This document shows positions 1 through 7,469 of a stretch of DNA of 64,000 nt, one piece after another. The stretch comes from Burkholderiaceae bacterium (lineage in GTDB: Bacteria; Pseudomonadota; Gammaproteobacteria; Burkholderiales; Burkholderiaceae_C), in the NCBI GenBank assembly GCA_030123545.1, contig CP126124.1, forward strand, positions 248,001 through 312,000, written 5' to 3'. The notes beneath the pieces are model-generated. The model did not search any database. It had not been told where the DNA came from and saw nothing but the letters and a program-made list of their open reading frames with translations. Position numbers and translations under genes: made by a program. Each line of letters opens with the position of its first letter. Position 1 is the stretch's first letter.

Positions 1-2
1 GT

Positions 3-74
3 CCGCGGCCAGCCGGCCGCCGCGCGGAAGCAAAAGGCGCGCGACCTGAGCGCACCGACGGGGTGCCTGCATGA
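3..74 (+). CDS. possible 3' end of an upstream gene (partial)
   Basis: The frame starting at base 3 stays open to a TGA at 72-74 that overlaps the hpaG1 start codon as ATGA, the usual coupling between operon genes. The 23 visible residues are Arg/Ala/Pro-rich and identify nothing. In many hpa clusters the regulator hpaR precedes hpaG, so an HpaR C-terminus is possible, but that is inference. Another frame ends at a TGA near 46-48, so even the reading frame is uncertain. Confidence 0.3.
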   Translation, partial: PRPAGRRAEAKGARPERTDGVPA

Positions 75-751
75 ACACCGGGCCCTCCTTCCTGCCGGCC
101 GGCACCGTCTACGGCGTGTTGCTGAACTTCCGGCGCGAACGGTTGGCGCTCGCGTCGCAGATGCTGGCGGCCCCATACAAGGCCGCGCCGCGCGCGCCGG
201 TGCTGTATGTCAAGACCGCCAACACCTGGAGCCCGCACGGCAGCGCGATCATGCTGCCGGGGGGCGTGCGCGAGGCCGAGGTCGGCGCGACCATTGCGAT
301 GGTGATTGACCGCGAAGCCAAGGCTATATCTGCTCAGAATGCTCTCGATTTCGTAGCGAGCTACGTGCTGCTGAACGACCTGTCGATCCCGCACCAAAGC
401 TTCTACCGGCCGCCGGTCAAAACCAAATGCGTGGACGGCTTTCTCGGTGTCGGCGCCCAGGCGCGGCCGGCGCGCGAGGCCGGCGATCCGGCGCAGTTCA
501 CGCTCGAAGTGCGGATCAACGGCGCGCTGCGCCAGTCGGTCGTTTTTAGCGACCTGGTGCGCAGCGCCGCGCAGCTGCTGGTCGACGTCACCGAGTTCAT
601 GACCTTGGCGGCAGGCGACCTGCTGATGCTCGGCTGCGACCTGGGCCGCCCGCTGGCCGGCGCCGGCGACCGGATCGAGATCACCTCGCCGGGCTTCGCG
701 CCGCTGGTCAACACGCTGGCGGCGCACGATGCAGCGGGAGAAGCGCGATGA
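71..751 (+). CDS. hpaG1: homoprotocatechuate degradation isomerase/decarboxylase, N-terminal-type subunit HpaG1
   Basis: A 226-residue fumarylacetoacetate-hydrolase fold protein. In homoprotocatechuate degradation the HpaG pair decarboxylates 5-oxopent-3-ene-1,2,5-tricarboxylate and isomerises the product to 2-oxohept-3-ene-1,7-dioate, using a divalent metal. The start GTVYGVLLNFRRE, the segment YVKTANTWSPHG and the FAH-like core (DLLMLGCDLGRP near the end) match the first half of bifunctional HpaG. Here the halves are separate genes: this one ends inside the start of hpaG2 (ATGA overlap at 748-751). It begins the visible operon, which continues to hpaI. The symbol rests on family resemblance plus the following hpaE-hpaD-hpaF-hpaH-hpaI genes. 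Confidence 0.88.
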   Translation: MNTGPSFLPAGTVYGVLLNFRRERLALASQMLAAPYKAAPRAPVLYVKTANTWSPHGSAIMLPGGVREAEVGATIAMVIDREAKAISAQNALDFVASYVLLNDLSIPHQSFYRPPVKTKCVDGFLGVGAQARPAREAGDPAQFTLEVRINGALRQSVVFSDLVRSAAQLLVDVTEFMTLAAGDLLMLGCDLGRPLAGAGDRIEITSPGFAPLVNTLAAHDAAGEAR

Positions 752-1539
752 AGCACGCCCGCGTGATGCTGGACGGCCAATTGCACGACGCGACGCACGA
801 TGCGACGCATGACGCGACCGAGCAGCACGGCCGGCTGCTGCTGGACGACGGCCGTCGCGTCGAACCGCACGCCGTGACCTGGCTGCCGCCGCTCGTTCCC
901 ACGCCGCGGCCGCGCACCATCCTCGCGCTCGGCCTCAACTACGCGGACCACGCGAAGGAGCTTGCGTTCAAGGCGCCGGAGGAGCCGCTCGTGTTCGTCA
1001 AGGGCGAGAGCACGCTCATCGGCCATCGCCGGTTCACCGAGCGCCCTGCCGGTGTTGAAAACATGCACTACGAATGCGAACTCGCGGTGGTGATCGGCCG
1101 CACCGCGCGCCGGGTGCGGCAGGACGACGCCTACGACTTCGTCGGCGGCTACACGGTCGCGAACGACTACGCGATCCGCGACTACCTGGAGAACTGGTAC
1201 CGCCCGAACCTGCGCGTGAAGAACCGCGACACCTGCACGCCGATCGGTCCCTGGCGCGTCGATGCGGCCGATGTGCACGGTCTGCCGGGCGGGCCGATGG
1301 CACGCGCGCTGAAGACCACGGTGAACGGCAAGCTCACGCAGTCGGGCAACACGCGCGACATGATCTTCGGGATTCCGTGGCTGATCGAATACTTCACGAG
1401 CTTCATGACGCTCGCGCCGGGCGACCTGATCCTGACCGGCACGCCGGACGGCGTGGTCGACTGCCAGCCCCGCGACGTGGTCGTCACCGAGATCGAGGGC
1501 GTCGGCGCGCTGCAGAACACCATCGCCCTCCGCGCCTGA
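748..1539 (+). CDS. hpaG2: homoprotocatechuate degradation isomerase/decarboxylase, C-terminal-type subunit HpaG2
   Basis: A 263-residue fumarylacetoacetate hydrolase family protein. The core shows the FAH signature: LGLNYADHAKE near residue 55, the acidic metal-ligand segment MHYECELAVVIG near 105-120, and LTPGDLILTGTPDGV-like residues near the C-terminus (LAPGDLILTGTPDG). Its start overlaps the hpaG1 stop by 4 nt, so the two are probably translated together and act as one decarboxylase/isomerase. Residues 12-26 hold a small hydrophilic DAT/DATH repeat (HDATHDATHDAT) encoded by a near-perfect 12-nt tandem repeat at about 788-820; this is probably a local expansion with no functional meaning. 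Confidence 0.9.
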   Translation: MKHARVMLDGQLHDATHDATHDATEQHGRLLLDDGRRVEPHAVTWLPPLVPTPRPRTILALGLNYADHAKELAFKAPEEPLVFVKGESTLIGHRRFTERPAGVENMHYECELAVVIGRTARRVRQDDAYDFVGGYTVANDYAIRDYLENWYRPNLRVKNRDTCTPIGPWRVDAADVHGLPGGPMARALKTTVNGKLTQSGNTRDMIFGIPWLIEYFTSFMTLAPGDLILTGTPDGVVDCQPRDVVVTEIEGVGALQNTIALRA

Positions 1540-1540
1540 T

Positions 1541-1605
1541 TTTTCAAGCATTTTCGGCCTGTAGCCAGCACCCACATTGCACGAGCAGCTATGAAAATTG
1601 ATAAC
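1541..1605. repeat. degenerate AT-rich TAGCTA-type repeat between hpaG2 and hpaE
   Basis: The gap between hpaG2 and hpaE has locally low GC. It holds an AGCATTTT...GTAGCC segment and then GCAGCTATGAAAATTGATAA, which runs into the hpaE start codon. Similar AGCTAT/TAGCTA blocks with A/T-rich loops occur near 7417, 17611, 23178, 32930, 37329 and 56664. This copy is weak, and part of the likeness may simply be the hpaE coding start. Confidence 0.35.
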
Positions 1606-3051
1606 CTCATCAACGGCAAGCCGGTCGCCAGCCGCGACTATTTCGAGACCGTGAACCCCGCCACGCAGGAGGTGCTGGCCGAGGTCGCATCCGGCGGCGA
1701 AGCCGAAGTGAATGCGGCGGTCGCCGCGGCCAAGGCGGCGTTCCCGAAATGGGCCGGCCTGCCCGCGGTCGAACGCGCCCGGCTGGTGCGCCGGCTCGGC
1801 GACCTGATCGCGCAGCACGTGCCCGAGATCGCGCGGATCGAGACCGACGACTGCGGCCAGGTGATCGCGCAGACCGGCAGGGGCCTGGTGCCGCGCGCGG
1901 CCGACAACTTCTACTACTTCGCCGAGATGTGCACGCGCGTCGACGGCCACACCTACCCGACGCCGACGCACCTGAACTACACGCTGTTCCATCCGGTCGG
2001 CGTGTGCGCGCTGATCAGCCCGTGGAACGTGCCGTTCATGACCGCGACCTGGAAGGTCGCGCCCTGCCTCGCGTTCGGCAACACCGCGGTGCTGAAGATG
2101 AGCGAGCTCTCGCCGCTCTCCGCCGCGCGGCTGGGCGAGCTGGCGCTCGAAGCCGGCATTCCGCCCGGCGTGCTGAACCTCGTGCACGGCTACGGCAAGG
2201 AGGCCGGCGAGCCGCTGTGCGCGCACCCCGACGTGCGCGCGATCAGCTTCACCGGGTCCACCGTGACCGGCAACCGCATCGTCAAGACGGCAGGCCTCAA
2301 AAAATTCAGCATGGAGCTCGGCGGCAAGAGCCCGTTCGTGGTGTTCGACGACGCCGACATGGCGCGCGCGCTCGACGCCGCGATCTTCATGATCTTCTCG
2401 AACAACGGCGAGCGCTGCACCGCCGGCAGCCGCATCCTGGTGCAGCAGAACGTCTATGCGGACTTTGCGCAGAAATTCGCCGAGCGCGCGAAGAAGATCA
2501 CGGTCGGCGATCCGCTCGACGAGAAGACCGTCGTCGGCCCGATGATCAGCCAGGGCCATCTGGCCAAGGTGCGCAGCTACATCGAGCTCGGGCCGAAGGA
2601 GGGCGCAACGATGCTGTGCGGCGGGCTGGAGACGCCGGCCGGCCTGCCGGAGCGGGTGCGCCGCGGCAACTACGTGGCGCCGACCGTGTTCGCCGACGTC
2701 GGCAATCGCATGCGCATCGCGCAGGAGGAAATCTTCGGCCCGGTCGCCTGCCTGATCCCGTTCAAGGACGAGGCTGACGCCATCGACAAGGCGAACGATA
2801 TCCAGTACGGCCTGTCGAGCTACGTCTGGACCGAGAACCTCGGCCGCGCGCACCGGGTCGCGGCGGCGATCGAGGCCGGCATGTGCTTCGTCAACAGCCA
2901 GAACGTGCGCGACCTGCGCCAGCCGTTCGGCGGCACCAAGGCCAGCGGCACCGGCCGCGAGGGCGGCACCTGGAGCTACGAGGTGTTCCTCGAGCCGAAG
3001 AACGTGGCGGTGTCGATGGGGTCGCACCACATTCCGCATTGGGGAGTTTGA
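1591..3051 (+). CDS. hpaE: 5-carboxymethyl-2-hydroxymuconate semialdehyde dehydrogenase HpaE
   Basis: A 486-residue NAD(P)-dependent aldehyde dehydrogenase that oxidises the semialdehyde made by HpaD to 5-carboxymethyl-2-hydroxymuconate. Family landmarks are visible: ISPWNVPFM in the coenzyme domain, FTGST for the glycine-rich loop, the general-base Glu in MELGGKSPF, the catalytic Cys in NNGERCTAGSR and the C-terminal EEIFGPV. Length is normal for HpaE. The start MKIDNLINGK matches the typical family N-terminus. It sits 51 nt after hpaG2 in the same orientation. A 316-nt gap holding two large inverted-repeat hairpins separates it from hpaD. Confidence 0.93.
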   Translation: MKIDNLINGKPVASRDYFETVNPATQEVLAEVASGGEAEVNAAVAAAKAAFPKWAGLPAVERARLVRRLGDLIAQHVPEIARIETDDCGQVIAQTGRGLVPRAADNFYYFAEMCTRVDGHTYPTPTHLNYTLFHPVGVCALISPWNVPFMTATWKVAPCLAFGNTAVLKMSELSPLSAARLGELALEAGIPPGVLNLVHGYGKEAGEPLCAHPDVRAISFTGSTVTGNRIVKTAGLKKFSMELGGKSPFVVFDDADMARALDAAIFMIFSNNGERCTAGSRILVQQNVYADFAQKFAERAKKITVGDPLDEKTVVGPMISQGHLAKVRSYIELGPKEGATMLCGGLETPAGLPERVRRGNYVAPTVFADVGNRMRIAQEEIFGPVACLIPFKDEADAIDKANDIQYGLSSYVWTENLGRAHRVAAAIEAGMCFVNSQNVRDLRQPFGGTKASGTGREGGTWSYEVFLEPKNVAVSMGSHHIPHWGV

Positions 3052-3076
3052 TGAAGTGCTTGCGAAGCGCGTGCCG

Positions 3077-3180
3077 GCAGGGCGCTGCGGGGTGCCCCGT
3101 TCCGCTCATGTCCCCCGGCCCGGGCTTTGCCCGGGCCTCCTCCTTTACTTCGCTACACGGGACACCCCACATCGCCCTGC
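3077..3180 (-). repeat. hairpin repeat, family 1, left copy
   Basis: A self-complementary element of about 104 nt. The outer stem is GCAGGGCG (3077-3084) plus GGGGTG and CCCGT (3089-3100), pairing with ACGGG, CACCCC and CGCCCTGC (3157-3180). Read on the minus strand, the loop carries GCGAAGTAAAGGAGGAG, an inner hairpin GCCCGGGC-AAA-GCCCGGGC, and then GGGGGACATGAGCGG. The unpaired segments recur almost unchanged in the opposite-strand copy at 3226-3325, while both stems differ. No protein is inferred. Confidence 0.8.
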
Positions 3181-3225
3181 TTTGTGACCCGGTGGACTGC
3201 CTGCGCAAACCCGCGAAGGTGGTAA

Positions 3226-3325
3226 GCGGCTGCGGTGGGTGCCCGTTGCGGCGAAGTAAAGGAGGAGGGCAGGCCGAAGGACTGCCCGGGGGACATGAGC
3301 GGCAACGGGCACCCGCCGCAGCCGC
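3226..3325 (+). repeat. hairpin repeat, family 1, right copy (inverted relative to the left copy)
   Basis: A 24-25 bp nearly perfect outer stem (3226-3249 with 3301-3325) encloses GCGAAGTAAAGGAGGAG, an inner hairpin GGGCAG...CTGCCC (3268-3286) and GGGGGACATGAGC. It shares its single-stranded blocks with the left copy but has different outer and inner stem sequences. A Shine-Dalgarno-like AAAGGAGGA and an ATG (3295) lie in the loop. From that ATG a 19-codon frame runs to 3354 just before hpaD; whether it is translated is unknown. Confidence 0.8.
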
Positions 3326-3367
3326 CCGCGCCCAACCCAGCAAATCAGCGATGAGGAAACACAGACC

Positions 3368-4294
3368 ATGGGTAAGCTAGCTCTAGCCGCAAAGATCACG
3401 CATGTACCGTCGATGTACCTGAGCGAACTCGACGGCCCGCGCAAGGGCTCGCGCCAGGACGCGATCGACGGCCATATCGAGATCGGCCGGCGTTGCCGCG
3501 CGCTCGGCGTCGACACGATCGTGGTGTTCGACACGCACTGGCTGGTGAACGCGAACTACCACGTCAACTGCGCGCCGCACTTCAAGGGTCTGTACACCAG
3601 CAACGAGCTGCCGCATTTCATCAGCAACATGCCGTTCGAATTTCCGGGCAACCCGGCGCTGGGCAAACTTCTGGCGGCGACCGCGAACGAGATGGGCGTC
3701 GAGACGCTGGCGCACGACCAGACCACGCTGGCGCCGGAGTACGGCACGCTGGTGCCGATGCGCTACATGAACCAGGACCAGCACTTCAAGGTGATCTCGG
3801 TGTCGGCGCTGTGCATGGTGCATTACCTGAACGACAGCGCGCGCCTGGGTTGGGCGTTCCGGCGCGCGGTCGAGCAGCATTACGACGGCACGGTCGCGTT
3901 CTTCGCAAGCGGATCGTTGAGCCACCGCTTTGCGCAGAATGGCCTCGCGCCGGAATACGCGTTCAAGATCTGGAGCCCGTTCCTGGAGCGGCTCGACGAA
4001 AAAGTCATCGATCTGTGGAAGGCCGGGCAGTGGCAGGACTTCTGCGCGATGCTGCCCGAGTACGCGCCGAAAGGTCACGGCGAAGGCTTCATGCACGACA
4101 CCGCGATGCTGCTCGGCGCATTGGGCTGGTCGGCCTACGACGGCAAGGCCGAAATCCTGACGCCGTACTTCGGCGCGTCCGGCACCGGCCAGATCAACGT
4201 GGTCTTTCCGGTGACAAAGCAGGACGGGAGCGCGGTCCCGGCTCCGGTCGCGTCCAGCGCCGAGGGCTACACCTCGGTCGCGACCCGGCTGTAA
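3368..4294 (+). CDS. hpaD: 3,4-dihydroxyphenylacetate 2,3-dioxygenase HpaD
   Basis: A 308-residue class III (LigB-type) extradiol dioxygenase that cleaves homoprotocatechuate next to the catechol hydroxyls to give 5-carboxymethyl-2-hydroxymuconate semialdehyde. The N-terminus ITHVPSMYLSELDGPRKG holds the first conserved His of the family. VFDTHWLVNANYHVN and GSLSHRF carry further conserved His residues of the iron site. The C-terminal GASGTGQINVVFPV is typical. Length fits gram-negative HpaD. The gene lies between hpaE and hpaF, 17 nt before hpaF. The start follows a GAGGAAAC ribosome-binding sequence at about 3353-3360. Confidence 0.93.
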   Translation: MGKLALAAKITHVPSMYLSELDGPRKGSRQDAIDGHIEIGRRCRALGVDTIVVFDTHWLVNANYHVNCAPHFKGLYTSNELPHFISNMPFEFPGNPALGKLLAATANEMGVETLAHDQTTLAPEYGTLVPMRYMNQDQHFKVISVSALCMVHYLNDSARLGWAFRRAVEQHYDGTVAFFASGSLSHRFAQNGLAPEYAFKIWSPFLERLDEKVIDLWKAGQWQDFCAMLPEYAPKGHGEGFMHDTAMLLGALGWSAYDGKAEILTPYFGASGTGQINVVFPVTKQDGSAVPAPVASSAEGYTSVATRL

Positions 4295-4311
4295 AACTGC
4301 GCCAGCACACC

Positions 4312-4740
4312 ATGCCGCATCTCGTCATCCTCTACACCGCGAACCTCGACGCGGACACCGACATGACGGTGCTGTGCCGCAGCCTCGCCGACACCATGCT
4401 CGCGCAGCGCGACGAGGCCGGCTTGGCCGTGTTCCCGCCCGGCGGCACGCGGGTGCTGGCCTTTCCCGCGTCGCACTACGCGGTCTCCGACGGCGGCGCC
4501 GCCGGCCGCGCGGCCGGCGGCAACGGCGACTATGCGTTCGTCTACCTGAACCTGCGCATCGCGCGCGGACGCTCGGACCCGGTGAAGAAGGCGGCCGGCG
4601 ATGCGCTGATGGCCTGCGCACGCGCGCATTTCGCGACGCTGTTCGAGCAGCGCCACCTGGGGATCACGCTGCAGGTCGACGAAGGGCAGGAAGTGTTCGA
4701 CGCGAAGCACAGCAATATCCATCCGCTGTTCAAGAAGTAG
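4312..4740 (+). CDS. hpaF: 5-carboxymethyl-2-hydroxymuconate isomerase HpaF
   Basis: A 142-residue protein of the tautomerase-superfamily CHMI type, which isomerises the hydroxymuconate made by HpaE before decarboxylation. The start MPHLVILYTANL supplies the expected Pro after the initiator Met, the catalytic base of these tautomerases. DALMACARAHFATLFEQRHLGITLQVDE and the terminal NIHPLFKK match CHMI. I chose ATG 4312 because the same frame upstream lies inside hpaD, and only this start gives Pro-2. The chain is slightly longer than the usual 125-130 residues owing to a Gly/Ala-rich insert (GGAAGRAAGGNG, about residues 60-72). Confidence 0.87.
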   Translation: MPHLVILYTANLDADTDMTVLCRSLADTMLAQRDEAGLAVFPPGGTRVLAFPASHYAVSDGGAAGRAAGGNGDYAFVYLNLRIARGRSDPVKKAAGDALMACARAHFATLFEQRHLGITLQVDEGQEVFDAKHSNIHPLFKK

Positions 4741-4758
4741 CCAAGAAAAGGGCGCGCA

Positions 4759-5562
4759 ATGTTTTCCGAAGACCTGATCCGGCAGCTCGCCGCCGAACTG
4801 CACCAGAGCGAGCAAACGCGGGCGCAGGTCGAGCATTTCTCCAAGCGCTACCCGGAGATGACGATCGCCGACGGCTACAGCGTCTCGCGCGAATGGGTGC
4901 GGATGAAGATCGCCGAGGGGCGCCGGGTGCGTGGCCACAAGATCGGCCTCACCTCGCGCGCGATGCAGCTCTCCAGCCAGATCACCGAACCCGACTACGG
5001 CACGCTGCTCGACGACATGTTCTTCGACCAGGGCAGCGACATCCCGTTCTCGCGCTTCATCGCGCCGCGCGTCGAGGTCGAGCTGGCGTTCGTGCTCGGG
5101 CGCCCGCTGCGTGGCCCGGGCGTGACGATCTTCGATGTGCTGGCCGCAACCGACTACGTGGTGCCGGCGCTGGAGATCATCGACGCGCGCATCGAGCAGT
5201 TCGACCGCCACACGCGCGCGCCGCGCAAGGTGTTCGACACGATTTCGGACAACGCGGCGAACGCCGGCATCGTCACCGGCGGGCGCCCGGTACGGCCCGA
5301 TGCGCTCGACCTGCGCTGGGTCGGCGCGCTGCTGTACAAGAACGGCGTGATCGAGGAGTCGGGCCTCGCCGCCGCGGTGCTGAACCATCCGGCGAACGGC
5401 GTCGCCTGGCTCGCGAACAAGCTCGCCGCCTGGGACGAGGACCTGGCGGTCGGCGAGATCGTGCTCGGCGGCTCGTTCACCCGGCCGACGCCGGCGCAGG
5501 CCGGCGACACCTTCCATGCCGACTACGGGCCGCTGGGCGCAATCGCTTTTCGTTTCATATGA
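4759..5562 (+). CDS. hpaH: 2-oxohept-4-ene-1,7-dioate hydratase HpaH
   Basis: A 267-residue member of the 2-keto-4-pentenoate hydratase family (FAH fold, magnesium-dependent) that adds water to 2-oxohept-4-ene-1,7-dioate to give the 4-hydroxy acid for HpaI. Landmarks are GHKIGLTSRAMQ near residue 60, the acidic metal segment RVEVELAFVLGRPL near 108-120, and LGGSFTRPTPAQAGDTF near the C-terminus. It lies 18 nt after hpaF. Its stop is followed at once by a palindromic repeat and then hpaI, so hpaI may be transcribed with it but spaced by the repeat. Confidence 0.92.
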   Translation: MFSEDLIRQLAAELHQSEQTRAQVEHFSKRYPEMTIADGYSVSREWVRMKIAEGRRVRGHKIGLTSRAMQLSSQITEPDYGTLLDDMFFDQGSDIPFSRFIAPRVEVELAFVLGRPLRGPGVTIFDVLAATDYVVPALEIIDARIEQFDRHTRAPRKVFDTISDNAANAGIVTGGRPVRPDALDLRWVGALLYKNGVIEESGLAAAVLNHPANGVAWLANKLAAWDEDLAVGEIVLGGSFTRPTPAQAGDTFHADYGPLGAIAFRFI

Positions 5563-5565
5563 ACC

Positions 5566-5656
5566 ACCCCCGTTGCTTGCTCGCTTCGCGTAGCCGCATC
5601 CCCCCTCCAGGGGGCAACACCAGCGGCCCGGCAAAGCCGGATCCGCGGTGTTCCCC
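5566..5656 (-). repeat. palindromic repeat, family 2, copy a
   Basis: Read on the minus strand it has the family order: stem AACACC-GCGG, core CCGGCTTTGCCGG, returning stem CCGC-T-GGTGTT with one unpaired T (5616-5652), then CCCCCTGGAGGGGG and a CGAAGC...GGGGG tail. It occupies the gap between the hpaH stop and hpaI. Copies at 9738-9850 and 15360-15458 keep the core and the bulged T but have different, still complementary, stem bases. Confidence 0.8.
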
Positions 5657-5710
5657 GACTTGGGAACCCTCGGAAACAACGGGCCTGCAACGCCAAGGCC
5701 GTCAGAACTT

Positions 5711-6529
5711 ATGAAAACCCCCGTCAATCCGTTCAAGCTCGCGCTGCGAAACCGGCAGCCGCAAATCGGCCTGTGGCTGGGTCTGGCCGACGCCTACAGC
5801 GCCGAACTATGCGCCGGCGCAGGCTTCGACTGGTTGCTGATCGACGGCGAGCATTCGCCGAACGACCTCAAGAGCATCCTGGCGCAGTTGCAGGCGATCG
5901 CGCCGTACCCGTCGCATGCGATCGCGCGCGTGCCGGTCGGGCACGGTCATGTCGGCCAGGCGCTGATCAAGCAGTACCTGGACCTGGGCGCGCAGACGCT
6001 GCTGGTGCCGATGGTCGACACGCCGCAGCAGGCGGCCGCCGTGGTTCGATCCATGCGCTACCCGCAAAGCGACGGCAACGGTGGCATCCGCGGCATGGGC
6101 GGCGCGCGCGCATCGCGCTGGGGGCGTTACCCGGCCTATGTGCGCGAAGCGAACGAGCAGGTCTGCCTGCTGGTGCAGATCGAGTCGCGCGAAGCGCTGG
6201 CCAACCTCGAGGCGATCGCCGCGGTCGACGGTGTCGACGGCATCTTCATCGGTCCGGCCGACCTGTCGGCCTCGCTCGGCCACCCGGGGGATCCGGGCCA
6301 CCCCGACGCGCAGGCGGCGATCGACGACGCGATCGCACGCATCGTCCGTACCGGCCGCGCCGCCGGCATCCTGTCCACCGACGAGGCGTTGGCGCGGCAC
6401 TACCTTCAATTGGGCGCGACCTTCGTCGCGGTCGGTCTCGACACCAACCTGCTGATGCGCGGCACCAGCGTGCTCGTCGCGAAGTTCAAATCGGGCATGA
6501 GTGCGGCGCCGGCGAGCAAGGTATATTGA
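5711..6529 (+). CDS. hpaI: 4-hydroxy-2-oxoheptane-1,7-dioate aldolase HpaI
   Basis: A 272-residue class II (HpcH/HpaI family) aldolase that splits 4-hydroxy-2-oxoheptanedioate into pyruvate and succinate semialdehyde. Family signatures: WLGLADAYSAELCAGAGFDWLLIDGEHSPND near the N-terminus, MVDTPQQAAAVV, the metal-ligand segment LVQIESREALANLEAIA, and VDGIFIGPADLSASLGHPG. I placed the start at ATG 5711 (MKTPVNPFKLAL), which matches the family N-terminus; an in-frame ATG at 5648 would add 21 residues read from repeat-flanking DNA. It completes the visible hpa pathway. Confidence 0.93.
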   Translation: MKTPVNPFKLALRNRQPQIGLWLGLADAYSAELCAGAGFDWLLIDGEHSPNDLKSILAQLQAIAPYPSHAIARVPVGHGHVGQALIKQYLDLGAQTLLVPMVDTPQQAAAVVRSMRYPQSDGNGGIRGMGGARASRWGRYPAYVREANEQVCLLVQIESREALANLEAIAAVDGVDGIFIGPADLSASLGHPGDPGHPDAQAAIDDAIARIVRTGRAAGILSTDEALARHYLQLGATFVAVGLDTNLLMRGTSVLVAKFKSGMSAAPASKVY

Positions 6530-6654
6530 AACCGGACGATGGCCGAGCGCGAACCGCGCACAGTCGAGCTTTTCGCGCGGGACGACGTCGAAGCGGCCTT
6601 TGATCGCACGCCCCGCCCCCGACTGCATTCCCGACCTCACTGGAGACCCCCGCA

Positions 6655-7431
6655 ATGAACGCCGTGCTTTCGCCCCAGCAGCAAATGCACCCCGACGAGC
6701 GCGCCGCGCGCATGCAGCTCGCCGGCTGCTACCGCGTGTTCGCGATGCTGGGCTGGACCGAGATGATCTACAACCACATCACGCTGCGCCTGCCCGACAG
6801 CGTGACCGGCGGTGCGATGCAGTTCCTGATCAACCCGTTCGGCCTGCACTACTCGGAGGTCACCGCGAGCAACCTGCTGAAGATCGACATCGAAGGCCGC
6901 AAGCTCGATGGCGACAACCCCTGGCCGGTGAACCCGGCCGGCTTCACGATCCACGCCGCGGTGCACGGTCATGTGCCCGGCGCGCATTGCGTGATGCACA
7001 CGCACACCACCGCCGGCATCGCGGTGGCCTGCACGCGCGGCGGGCTTGCGCAGAACAACTTCTACTCGGCGCAGCTGCACGACATGGTCGCCTACCACGA
7101 CTTCGAGGGCATCACGGTGCACGACGACGAGCGCCCGCGCCTGCTCGCGAGCCTGGGGGAAAAGCCGCTGATGATCCTGCGCAACCACGGCCTGCTGGCG
7201 CTTGGGGCCACGCTGCCGCTCGCGTTCGTGCGCCTGTGGACGCTGCAGCGCGCCTGCGAAATCCAGATGGCGCAGGCGGCGCTCGGAGCCGCGATTCCCG
7301 TCAGCGAAGCGGTCGCGCGCAAGACCACGCGCGACTCGTTCCAGTTCGACGCGAAGTTCGGCGCCGGCCAGGACGTGTTCGACGCACTGCTGCGCCAGGT
7401 CGACCGGATCGACGTTAGCTACAAAAACTAG
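6655..7431 (+). CDS. class II aldolase/adducin family protein
   Basis: A 258-residue protein of the class II aldolase/adducin family, zinc enzymes that cleave or decarboxylate hydroxylated substrates. Visible zinc-site features are MIYNHITLRLPD, MHTHTTAGIAVAC (two His) and ILRNHGLLALG (third His). The substrate cannot be told from sequence; these proteins often sit near aromatic or sugar-acid catabolic genes, and this one lies 125 nt after hpaI on the same strand. The last codons (VSYKN, stop TAG) fall in a GTTAGCTACAAAAACTAG sequence resembling the AT-rich TAGCTA repeat seen elsewhere here, so the extreme C-terminus may be repeat-derived. Confidence 0.8.
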   Translation: MNAVLSPQQQMHPDERAARMQLAGCYRVFAMLGWTEMIYNHITLRLPDSVTGGAMQFLINPFGLHYSEVTASNLLKIDIEGRKLDGDNPWPVNPAGFTIHAAVHGHVPGAHCVMHTHTTAGIAVACTRGGLAQNNFYSAQLHDMVAYHDFEGITVHDDERPRLLASLGEKPLMILRNHGLLALGATLPLAFVRLWTLQRACEIQMAQAALGAAIPVSEAVARKTTRDSFQFDAKFGAGQDVFDALLRQVDRIDVSYKN

Positions 7432-7469
7432 AGCGTACTGCGTAGAATGCATCTGCGCTTGCGGCCGAA

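Noticed and set aside
403..3039. An 878-residue open frame on the minus strand across hpaG1-hpaE
   Set aside because: It is the antisense of well-supported genes in very GC-rich DNA, rich in Arg/Ala/His, with no recognisable domain.
3295..3354. A 19-codon frame starting in the family 1 loop, with a good ribosome-binding sequence, just before hpaD
   Set aside because: Most codons fall in the outer stem, so the apparent protein follows from the palindrome; no independent evidence of translation. Mentioned under the repeat.
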